Origin: an uncultured Collinsella sp.
Lineage (GTDB): Bacteria > Actinomycetota > Coriobacteriia > Coriobacteriales > Coriobacteriaceae
Direction of reading: 5' to 3'
DNA length: 26,137 nucleotides
Assembly (NCBI GenBank): GCA_934646965.1
Contig: CAKUEZ010000020.1
Location: forward strand, 1-26,137
The notes under the pieces were generated by a model. That model was not told where the DNA came from, made no database searches, and saw only the letters and a list, made by a program, of their open reading frames with translations. Shown in pieces: positions 15,299 through 22,824 of this stretch. A program made the translations under genes and the position numbers. Position 1 is the first letter of the stretch. Each line of letters begins with the position of its first letter.

Positions 15299-16648
15299 AT
15301 GTTCAACCTCTCGCAAACCAAAACTGTCCAAGGCTTCATCCCTTTTAAAGGCGTCAAAACCATCGGACCGCAAGTCGGACAGACCCCGAGTGATACGTTG
15401 CTCGCCTTTGACCTTTATCGTCCCGTCGAGCTCAGCGAGCTTAAGCAAAACGCATCGCCAATGCACAGTGAGCGCCACGCCGACCTGATAAAACTCGCTT
15501 CGTGTGTTGAACCAACCGGCACCCCCGAGTCCCCCATCCGCATGGACGTGGACAACATTGTCGACTTCGCGCGCCAGACCGGGCCCCTCTTTGGCGTTCG
15601 CGACACCGAACTTGTTCGCGATTGGGCGTATGCGGCCGTATCGGCACTTGTTGCGGTGCGCATTCAGGAGTTCCTCAACGGTAACTGCAGCATTGCAAAA
15701 GTCAGCGCCATTCGGCAGATAGATAAAGTCGTCATCACAAGTGAAGCCGACAGGTCGTCGTTCTCCATGTACTCGATTTACCTCGGTATAAGCGGTGGCT
15801 ACGCGGCATGCTTCAAGAGTCTGCCAATCATCCGTCGCATCGAATCGAACGACGGCTTTTTCTACGCCTTTGTCTCCGCGACGGGAGATGCCGCCGGATC
15901 CGTCGTTGAATTCCGCGTCTTTTCCTTTGACCATGAGCTAACCCTGGAAGACTTCGAGACCCTCAAGCTACTGCTCGCCCTGAGCGATGACGACTCACGC
16001 GCAGCGCTGCAGCATCTCAAACTTGTTCCCAGCGAACAGAGCTACTACGACATCGCCCCCGATGCGAGCATCGTTCCGCAAAACAGACCCCTCGACGACA
16101 CCGACAAGGGAGCGCTCACCGCACTTGTCCAAGCACTCGTGATTGCACATCTCTCCGGTGCGCACGTCGACGTGTTCCAAGGCAGCGAGTCCACCGGATT
16201 TCTTTCGTTTGACAGCTATCTATCCTGGTTGTGGTTCGATTTTTCGCGCAAGCTCAGCACCGTGCGCATCGGGTACTGTGAACAGTGTGGACGCGCCTTT
16301 TCGCTCGCGGGACATCGCGGCATGGAGCGTAAATACTGCAGCGAAAAGTGCAAGACCGATGCCAAGAACGAAAAGACCCGTCAGGAAACGCTCGAGATAC
16401 GTCGTCGCTTCTCTCTGGGCCAATCGATAAACGAAATAGCCGAGGCGACCGAGCGCCGTCCCGACTACATTCGCAAACAATTGAGTAAATGGACTCAGCT
16501 CAAGCACGAGCTAGAAGACGATCTTGCCGAAAACGGATTCAACGGTTCCAACCTGCTTAAGCGCTGTGGATCCGAGGGCCTCAACCTAGACCAGCTCCTC
16601 AACAGCAAGCGAAAAGCCGAGCTTAAACGGATCGCGAGCGGAAGGTAG
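15299..16648 (+). CDS. Soluble protein with C-terminal zinc-finger-like motif and helix-turn-helix, unknown function
   Basis: The 449-residue protein has no membrane segment. The first ~315 residues are not recognisable to me. Near 327-351 lies a cysteine motif, C-x2-C (YCEQCGRAF) and C-x3-C (KYCSEKCK), followed by a basic segment. This resembles CGNR-type zinc fingers, which bind DNA. Next comes RRRFSLGQSINEIAEATERRPDYIRKQLSKW (about 367-398), which reads as a putative helix-turn-helix, and a basic tail. AGGTAGGAG precedes the ATG. It is the only plus-strand gene among the zinc-ribbon genes and divergent from one of them, so regulation of those genes is possible but unproven. Long antisense frames opposite it are not real. 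Confidence 0.75.
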   Translation: MFNLSQTKTVQGFIPFKGVKTIGPQVGQTPSDTLLAFDLYRPVELSELKQNASPMHSERHADLIKLASCVEPTGTPESPIRMDVDNIVDFARQTGPLFGVRDTELVRDWAYAAVSALVAVRIQEFLNGNCSIAKVSAIRQIDKVVITSEADRSSFSMYSIYLGISGGYAACFKSLPIIRRIESNDGFFYAFVSATGDAAGSVVEFRVFSFDHELTLEDFETLKLLLALSDDDSRAALQHLKLVPSEQSYYDIAPDASIVPQNRPLDDTDKGALTALVQALVIAHLSGAHVDVFQGSESTGFLSFDSYLSWLWFDFSRKLSTVRIGYCEQCGRAFSLAGHRGMERKYCSEKCKTDAKNEKTRQETLEIRRRFSLGQSINEIAEATERRPDYIRKQLSKWTQLKHELEDDLAENGFNGSNLLKRCGSEGLNLDQLLNSKRKAELKRIASGR

Positions 16649-16762
16649 GTGAGCTGGACATTGGCGTTGCCGAATTCGCAGCGGCGAGTTTAACAACTTT
16701 AGCAAACTTTAACAAGTTTAACAGCTGGTCTTACAAAAGCTCAACTTGGCTGTAACCGAACA

Positions 16763-16791
16763 AGGGCGGGGAATCAGATGATCCCCGCCCT
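16763..16791. terminator. Bidirectional hairpin between convergent genes
   Basis: A perfect 10-bp stem (AGGGCGGGGA/TCCCCGCCCT) with a 9-nt loop lies between the convergent genes. T-runs are weak on both sides (minus strand TTGTTC), but stem and position suit a terminator for both. Confidence 0.6.
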
Positions 16792-16811
16792 CGCCAAATT
16801 AAACGGCTTAC

Positions 16812-18314
16812 CTACGCTTTCTCAAGCTTTGATAGCGTATCCGCAGTCCTTTGTTGGACATCTTGCAAGGATAAATAGGTCGAATCTCGATACTCGTTTC
16901 GCGTCATACTGAAATCCAGCAATGCGTAGGCTGCATGCTGATTGTAACTTTCCAAAGCATCCGTATACTCCTTCTCCGATGCAGGCTTTCCCTGTACAAG
17001 ACAGAAAGATTCGAAACCCTCGGACGTGTATTGGCCGGCAATTTCCATTGAAATGTCATCCTCAAAAGCATCGCCCTTTTTGCCGCGCATCGTCGTAATT
17101 GAAGCAGAAATGACATTGCCTTCCTCACACATGGCCTTCATCTGATCGCTCATCATATACATGTTGCTCTCGATAAAAATCTTGCCAGATTTCTCCGTAA
17201 GAGAGAGGTACTCACCGCCACCGTTGCTGTGATCAACCCAGTGTTGTTCATATATACGCTTCAGACCACCATCGACATAAGACCATACCTCGACCTCATA
17301 GGGCTTGGTCGAATCTGTCCCGATCCAGTCCATCTGGGATGCACTCTCATCCAGGTCGCACGTTATTGTTAGCAGTTCGTCATTTCCATCGTTGTCGAAA
17401 TCAACCAAATCCGCCACGCAAAAACCCGTCAGTGCATAACCGTACGTCTCAACAACACGTGCCTCGCCATATTTATTGAGATATTCTCGGCACTTTTGGT
17501 TGTATGCGCGATATGCGGCAACTTGGGTAGGGTCCGCATCTTTCCCGCCCGCATTATCCTTCTTGGTATCCGCGGCAGCATCCTTGCCAGGAGCTTGAAC
17601 AGTAATTTCGGTTTCCGCCTCAGATTTACGGTTATCGCTCACAATTTTTACCGGAATCGAATACTCGACCTTCGTCTGCCTGTTGGTCACCTTGAGCGTG
17701 TACGACCCCTCTGCGGCGTCCTTGAACTTCCCTATCGAAAAGCCTGATTCGCCGGTCACTTTAACTTTCGAAGAGCGACCATCCTCATCAATGAGCTCCG
17801 CCACAAAAGACGTAATTTTATTACCGTCTGAGTCTGTAGGAATTACCTTGGTATCGAGCGCGCAAACCACCGACTCCTTTTGGCCGAACGTGACGATATT
17901 GCCACCGGAGCCGTTAAAGAAGAGTTGCCAAGACACCAGCGCGATCACAATAATCCCGACGACAATTCCAACGATATAGAGTGCCTTGGGCTCTTTCCTC
18001 TGCGGAGCCGCAACTTGAGATGCGGCATTTGCCGCGGTCGACGGCTGTAGGGGTTCGCTCATCTGCGGGGTCTCGGAGGGCGCTTGTTCAACCCTCTCGA
18101 ATTCTGGCTCCACCTCAACAGCTTCGTCAACAGCATCAGCCATCGAGGGGCCGGCCTCATGCGTTTCGCCAGAAAGCTCCGATGGCGAAACATTCACCTC
18201 CGTTTTTTCGCGAACTTCAGCCAACACCTGAGCCGCGCCTTCTAGCGAAGCACCGCACTCAGTGCAAAACTTTAAATTGTCAGCGAGCTTAGCGCCGCAT
18301 TTTGGACAGAACAT
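16812..18314 (-). CDS. Zinc-ribbon membrane protein with extracytoplasmic domains (paralog C)
   Basis: This 500-residue protein has a zinc ribbon (CPKC 3-6, CTEC 17-20), an acidic cytoplasmic linker (about 25-108) and one membrane span (111-133). The outer part begins with a ~90-residue beta-rich segment (about 148-235, including DAAEGSYTLKVTNRQTKVEY) that looks Ig-like. A charged spacer and a domain starting AYRAYNQKCREYLNKYGEA follow, with the acidic loop VDFDNDGNDELLTI, matching the outer domains of paralogs A and D. It starts 13 nt after paralog D ends, with AAGGAG in that gap, so the two are in one operon. Sensing an extracytoplasmic signal is a guess. Confidence 0.8.
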   Translation of the reverse strand: MFCPKCGAKLADNLKFCTECGASLEGAAQVLAEVREKTEVNVSPSELSGETHEAGPSMADAVDEAVEVEPEFERVEQAPSETPQMSEPLQPSTAANAASQVAAPQRKEPKALYIVGIVVGIIVIALVSWQLFFNGSGGNIVTFGQKESVVCALDTKVIPTDSDGNKITSFVAELIDEDGRSSKVKVTGESGFSIGKFKDAAEGSYTLKVTNRQTKVEYSIPVKIVSDNRKSEAETEITVQAPGKDAAADTKKDNAGGKDADPTQVAAYRAYNQKCREYLNKYGEARVVETYGYALTGFCVADLVDFDNDGNDELLTITCDLDESASQMDWIGTDSTKPYEVEVWSYVDGGLKRIYEQHWVDHSNGGGEYLSLTEKSGKIFIESNMYMMSDQMKAMCEEGNVISASITTMRGKKGDAFEDDISMEIAGQYTSEGFESFCLVQGKPASEKEYTDALESYNQHAAYALLDFSMTRNEYRDSTYLSLQDVQQRTADTLSKLEKA

Positions 18315-18327
18315 GGCTTGCTCCTTG

Positions 18328-19449
18328 CTAGATCAACGGCTGCCAAGCTGCCGAAGTGTCAACCGGATAGGCATCTATAACTTTTTTGATCAATGCGCTG
18401 CAATTGGTCAAATCGGCGCTGTTCGAGATACCCTCAAACGAATCGCTCGCTGTATCGTTAATTGCCCCTGAGCATTCAACAGTTGCAACCTTCGTCTCCA
18501 CGTCACAATCCTGCGACATTGTCGTCTCGGTCTCGAAATGTCCTTCAACAAATCGGCTGAAGTCCCAACTATTTATTGCCCATCCGCTACTGCCCCACTG
18601 ACAAATAACATTGTCCGCACAGAGCTCCATGGATTGTCTGTAGCCCGTTACGGCAGCGAGGCCTTTAGCTTGATTGTCCTCAAAAGTATAAATAGCCAGT
18701 ACATATGAAGACGGGTTACTAATCCCCGCATCATCACCTGCAAAGCTAAATAAAAGTTCATCAACCCCGTCCCCGTCTAAATCCCTATAGAGATAGCGCA
18801 TTCCTTGCACGGTTATGCCAGTCCCCTGAACATCTATAAAGTAATTAAACAGGGGGTATTTAGAATCTTTCTGGCAATCAGTCCAATATGGCGATTCCAC
18901 AGCATCGTCGTATGAGAATCCGTTATCTTCATAGCCTTGGGTTAGAGACCCATCAGCAAATGCCTCACGGTATTGATTTAATACCTCATCGTAGGCAATG
19001 TGGGCTTCCTTGTTTGCTTTTTCCTTATCGTCATCCCCTGAAGCCTCTTTCTGCTCCTTGTTCTTTTTCGCCGTCTGCTCCTGCTGGACGGGCTCCTGGA
19101 TACGGGGCTCGACAACATTCTTGTAGAGCATGAATGCAGCGTAGGCGATGCCTGCGGCGGCGATAAAGCTTGCGATGATGAGGGCGAACGTCGGCACCAG
19201 ACGGTTGCCGATCTGACGCTTTTCCACGAGGAAGTCGAGCATATTCGAGCGCTTGGGTTGTTGGGGTGCCGGCGCCGGGGAACCAAAGTTTACCGGGGTC
19301 GCAGGGCCTGCGGGATTAACGCTTTCAACCTGGTTCACTTGCGCCGACGCAACAAAACCGCCTTGATGCAGCGCGTCAAGCGGAGCACCGCAACCGGTGC
19401 AGAATCTTGCGTTGTCCCCTACTTTTGTTCCACATACCGGGCAGAACAT
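18328..19449 (-). CDS. Zinc-ribbon membrane protein with extracytoplasmic D-x-D-x-D-G domain (paralog D)
   Basis: This 373-residue protein is the closest relative of paralog A. The zinc ribbon is CPVC (3-6) and CTGC (17-20). A Pro/Ala linker leads to FLVEKRQIGNRLVPTF just before the membrane span (about 84-108), matching FLTERRQIGRAMVPTF in A. Outside, a Lys/Glu-rich stretch, AHIAYDEVLNQYREA and RDLDGDGVDELLFSF follow. The ATG has GGAGAG upstream. The gene follows paralog E by 71 nt and is tightly joined to paralog C. The C-terminal half differs from A apart from the acidic loop, so the outer domains have diverged for different ligands or partners (inference). Confidence 0.8.
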   Translation of the reverse strand: MFCPVCGTKVGDNARFCTGCGAPLDALHQGGFVASAQVNQVESVNPAGPATPVNFGSPAPAPQQPKRSNMLDFLVEKRQIGNRLVPTFALIIASFIAAAGIAYAAFMLYKNVVEPRIQEPVQQEQTAKKNKEQKEASGDDDKEKANKEAHIAYDEVLNQYREAFADGSLTQGYEDNGFSYDDAVESPYWTDCQKDSKYPLFNYFIDVQGTGITVQGMRYLYRDLDGDGVDELLFSFAGDDAGISNPSSYVLAIYTFEDNQAKGLAAVTGYRQSMELCADNVICQWGSSGWAINSWDFSRFVEGHFETETTMSQDCDVETKVATVECSGAINDTASDSFEGISNSADLTNCSALIKKVIDAYPVDTSAAWQPLI

Positions 19450-19520
19450 CGACGTCTCTCCTCCATCGCGGCGGCCCCGTATGCAACCGCAGGGCCGCCA
19501 TCCGTCTTAAATGAATCGCT

Positions 19521-20945
19521 CTAGTTGTCCTTGGTCAGCGTATAGGTGTCGTAGTAGTACGACCAATCAAAAATGCTGCTCGGCTGATAGGACGTGTTGA
19601 TCTTTGCGGCGGCATCATCGCCAAAGCTCAGCGAAAACGTCACTTTGCCGTTTGCGTCTTGGGGGCACTCATAGTCATCCGAAGGATACGACCACGAGGA
19701 ATTAAACGTGAACACCATATTGAACGGAACATCGGTAAGCACGGTATCGCCGGCATCGGAATCCTCTGCGTTATCGGGCGTCTTGTGATTATGCGCCACG
19801 CCACTAAACGTCCCCTCGACCTCGCCGGTCTCATCGTCAACCTTGGTAATCGTCACCTTAACGGGATTCGCCTTGCCACCAAAGCATTCCTCGCTACTTG
19901 ATTGGCTCTTAAACTTGCCGGTCCACGTTCCCACGAGCTTCTGATAGCTCACCTTGTCGATATCATCGCTCGCATCAACGGAATTGAGTTCCCAACCATT
20001 ACCGCCATAGACAAACTTAGCGGTGATAGTGCCCTTACTTTCGCTGTATGTCGAGCTCGACTTGCAAGAGATCTTTACGGTATCCGTTGCCTTTTCCGAG
20101 TTAAGGTCGCTTTTCTTAACCTTAAAATCGCCGTTGTCATACAGCGAGGACAGGCTCATGGAATAGCCGTTTGCATCAGCCGTACTCAGAATCGTCCCCA
20201 TATTCTTGATGACCTTTTTCTCGTCGACGCCCCCGGTTACCTTGGTTCCCGTTGTATCGAGTTCGGATCCCGTAAAGTAAATCGTGTCCCATTTGCCGTT
20301 GGCTTTGACCAGGTTGATATTGCCCTGCTTGGTGACCTCGGAGTCATCGTTGGCAAAGACGACCTCGACCCTTGCGGAGTATGGATCGGTAATCCTAACG
20401 CCCATGACCTGATAGCTCGAGACGCCCTGCATATTGCCCTTTTGCTTGCTGAGCACCTTGACCGACTTGATGGAGTAATCGCTACCGTCGCTCCACATCG
20501 AGCCGGTGCTCATGTCCTTGGTCGAGACGTTCTCGCGCACGATCTGCTCAATTGTGCCGTTGGAGGGGCCGCTGTTCAGGAACATGACCACGACAACAAC
20601 GGCAACCAGGACGACTGCGGCAACACCGCCGATGATTGCCTTTTGCTTCATGGGAATCGCAGCAATTTTGGAGCCCACGCTCGAGTTGGCAGGCAGGGAC
20701 TGCACATTGGTCGGAGCGGCGTATGGCGCAGCGTAATCAACATTCTGGAACGCCTGATTGCCTGCCGGCTGTTGCGAGGGAGCAGGAACGCCCTGCTCGA
20801 ACGCTGTGCCCTGATTCATGCTCTGGCTCGTCTCCGAAGCGCCGGGTGCACCCGGCGCTGCAACAACAGGAGTCAGCGGCGTTCCGCAGGCATAGCAGAA
20901 CTTGGCATTCTCGACGTTCTTGGCTCCACAATGAGGGCAATACAT
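19521..20945 (-). CDS. Zinc-ribbon membrane protein with large extracytoplasmic domain (paralog E)
   Basis: This 474-residue protein begins with a zinc ribbon (CPHC 3-6, CYAC 17-20). A Pro/Gln/Ala-rich linker (about 25-98), one membrane span (103-123) and ~350 extracytoplasmic residues follow. The outer part is Ser/Thr/Asp/Lys-rich and beta-rich with a repeating character (GSDYSIKSVKVLSKQKG; NGDFKVKKSDLNSEKATDTVKI; GTITAKFVYGGNGWEL). The D-x-D-x-D-G loop of paralogs A, C and D was not found. The ATG at 20945 has AGGGGAG in front; the frame open further upstream has no support. It is the first gene of an operon with paralogs D and C. Confidence 0.78.
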   Translation of the reverse strand: MYCPHCGAKNVENAKFCYACGTPLTPVVAAPGAPGASETSQSMNQGTAFEQGVPAPSQQPAGNQAFQNVDYAAPYAAPTNVQSLPANSSVGSKIAAIPMKQKAIIGGVAAVVLVAVVVVVMFLNSGPSNGTIEQIVRENVSTKDMSTGSMWSDGSDYSIKSVKVLSKQKGNMQGVSSYQVMGVRITDPYSARVEVVFANDDSEVTKQGNINLVKANGKWDTIYFTGSELDTTGTKVTGGVDEKKVIKNMGTILSTADANGYSMSLSSLYDNGDFKVKKSDLNSEKATDTVKISCKSSSTYSESKGTITAKFVYGGNGWELNSVDASDDIDKVSYQKLVGTWTGKFKSQSSSEECFGGKANPVKVTITKVDDETGEVEGTFSGVAHNHKTPDNAEDSDAGDTVLTDVPFNMVFTFNSSWSYPSDDYECPQDANGKVTFSLSFGDDAAAKINTSYQPSSIFDWSYYYDTYTLTKDN

Positions 20946-21273
20946 ACGATCGCTCCCCTTCCCCTTTTCTCGATCGCGTACGCGACCATCCCTTTGCTGA
21001 TTCACAAGATATGTGAAACGGCTATCCCTTAAAAGAGATTTTAAGCGGGTAATTATTTGAGGCCGCCGGACAAATAAGGCACTGTTGCACAACACCAATT
21101 ATGAATGTGATTATACGGCGAGAAACTTCTCCTCTGCCCTCTTTGCCACGACTGCATTCGCCAGACCAACCTAACCCGGCATGGCTAGCCTTGTGAATCC
21201 CAAGTGCATGGTGTCCTGTTATAGTAATTCATACCTTAATTCGTTATAGTTTAATTAGTTATACCTTATCTAT
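20946..21273. other. Divergent intergenic region between paralog E and the ATPase gene
   Basis: This 328-bp gap has no gene I can support. Minus-strand TATAAT (21115-21110) and CATAAT (21103-21098) boxes may belong to the paralog E promoter, but no convincing -35 fits. GTTGTGCAAC near 21085 is a small palindrome. From 21217 the sequence is AT-rich, with GTTATAGT and ATACCTTA each occurring twice before the ATPase gene. These direct repeats could be a promoter with an operator. Confidence 0.4.
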
Positions 21274-21288
21274 ATGAAGGTGATGCGA

Positions 21289-22698
21289 ATGCCGTCTTTT
21301 GTTGGCCGAGGGTGCGAGCTCACTGAGCTCGAAACCGCTTACTCCAGCGACTCTTTTCAATTTGCCGTCGTCTATGGACGTCGCCGCGTTGGCAAGACAA
21401 GCCTGCTCAGAACCTTTGTCGCTGACAAGCCAAAGGTCTGCTTCTTCACAGCACTCGAGACGACCATCGGTGACAACGTTCGCCTGCTCAACAAAGCCTT
21501 ATCGGAAATCGACCCAGCCTTTGGCCTGATGACTCCCGAGCCAACGACGAACTCCATCTGCAGCGCACTTACCGCCGTCTTCGAGATTGCCCAGAGGGAG
21601 CGTCTGGTTCTCGTTATCGATGAATATCCCTATCTTGCTGCCTGCTACCCGGGCATCTCATCGTTCCTTCAGGTTCTCATCGATCAAAATCGCGAATCGA
21701 GCAAACTATTCCTCGTCCTGTGCGGGTCTTCAATGAGCTTTATGGAGCATCAGGTTATGGGCTACAAAAGTCCCCTGTATGGACGCAGAACTATGCAGAT
21801 TAAGCTCAAACCTTTTTCAGTTTTCGATGCTAAGAAAATGCTCCCGAGGGCCGATGCCCAAAAGCTCGTCGAGCTCTATGCGGCCGTTGGCGGCATCCCT
21901 ATGTATCTCAGTCAGTTCGACGATTCGGATTCGACAGCGGGTAATCTTGCCAAGTATATCTTGCGCCAGGGCGCCTACCTGCATATCGAACCCGAAAACT
22001 GCCTGCTTCAAGAGGTGCGGAATCCCGCCATTTACAACGCCGTTATTTCTGCGATTGCCAACGGCTACGTGCGGCCCAAGGAAATTGCCGATACCACTGG
22101 CCTCAACAGCCCGCAAGTTTCTCAATTACTTGACGCCCTTGCTGAGCTTCAACTGGTTGAGCGCGTAACGCCTCAAGTCAATGCCAAAAAACGTCAGGTT
22201 TTCTACCGCATCAGCGATAACCTCTTTCGTTTTTGGTACCGCTTCGTCCCTAAATATGCCGGAGCGCTCGAGGTTGGGCTCGAAGAGCAGATCGCAAGCG
22301 CGATCATTAAAGCTGATTTCCCAACGTTCGTTGGGCCGGTTTTCGAAGACGTTTGTCGCCAGTGGCTAGCTCAACAAGTAGCTAACGGCAGCTTGAATGT
22401 CTTGTTCAAAGGAATTGGAACGTGGTGGGGAACCAATCCTCAAACAAAGCAGCAGGAAGAAATCGACATCGTGTTCGAAAGCATCGACAGCGGGCTCATC
22501 GTCGGTGAATGCAAATGGCGAAATGAGACTGTGGACGCTGACGTGCTCGATACGCTCCTGCGACGCAGCATCCTTTTGGGCGAGCACATCGAGCGGTACT
22601 ACGTGTTCTCAAAGGAGGGCTTTACCGATAACTGCCACCACCGCGCTGCGGCGATCGGCAATGTCAAGCTTGTTACACTCGAAGAGATGCTGGGGTGA
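21289..22698 (+). CDS. AAA ATPase of the DUF234/archaeal-type ATPase family with nuclease-like C-terminus
   Basis: The 469-residue protein begins PSFVGRGCEL, typical of the P-loop family named after archaeal ATPases. Walker A is GRRRVGKTSLL (30-40), Walker B is LVLVIDEYPYLA (107-118), and a sensor-like LFLVLCGSSMSF lies near 139-150. A winged-helix segment follows (about 262-292), then RISDNLFRFWYRFVPKY, the start of the DUF234 region. At 390-408 E-x-D and E-C-K (EIDIV...VGECKW) form a PD-(D/E)xK-like nuclease core. Members are often near mobile or defence genes, with unclear roles. AAGGTG is 6 nt before the ATG at 21289; ATGs at 21274 and 21283 are in frame but poorly placed. It is a solitary gene. 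Confidence 0.85.
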   Translation: MPSFVGRGCELTELETAYSSDSFQFAVVYGRRRVGKTSLLRTFVADKPKVCFFTALETTIGDNVRLLNKALSEIDPAFGLMTPEPTTNSICSALTAVFEIAQRERLVLVIDEYPYLAACYPGISSFLQVLIDQNRESSKLFLVLCGSSMSFMEHQVMGYKSPLYGRRTMQIKLKPFSVFDAKKMLPRADAQKLVELYAAVGGIPMYLSQFDDSDSTAGNLAKYILRQGAYLHIEPENCLLQEVRNPAIYNAVISAIANGYVRPKEIADTTGLNSPQVSQLLDALAELQLVERVTPQVNAKKRQVFYRISDNLFRFWYRFVPKYAGALEVGLEEQIASAIIKADFPTFVGPVFEDVCRQWLAQQVANGSLNVLFKGIGTWWGTNPQTKQQEEIDIVFESIDSGLIVGECKWRNETVDADVLDTLLRRSILLGEHIERYYVFSKEGFTDNCHHRAAAIGNVKLVTLEEMLG

Positions 22699-22733
22699 CG
22701 GTTTTCGGTTCAGGCCGCCCCGCACCTTCCGTT

Positions 22734-22786
22734 TTGTTCAGTATGTTAAACAAATTGGAGGCATTTCCGTTCACCATACTGAACAA
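22734..22786. repeat. Inverted repeat between convergent genes
   Basis: TTGTTCAGTATG and CATACTGAACAA form an exact 12-bp inverted repeat with a 29-bp centre, between two convergent genes. It may terminate both or be a small mobile repeat. The T-runs are too short for a clear intrinsic terminator. Confidence 0.55.
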
Positions 22787-22824
22787 GTTCGCTTTTCAAT
22801 GCGGAAACGGCAGGCCAGCCATCC

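Noticed and set aside
15167..15934. Upstream extension of the paralog B frame
   Set aside because: It overlaps the plus-strand zinc-finger/HTH gene, and the zinc-ribbon start at 15166 has a good ribosome site.
16688..16724. Repeated TTTAACAA/AACTTTA motifs after the zinc-finger/HTH gene
   Set aside because: The copies are short, AT-rich and irregular, so chance similarity cannot be excluded.
20946..21098. Upstream extension of the paralog E frame
   Set aside because: The family starts at the M-Y/F-C-x-x-C ribbon, and the ribosome site lies directly before 20945.
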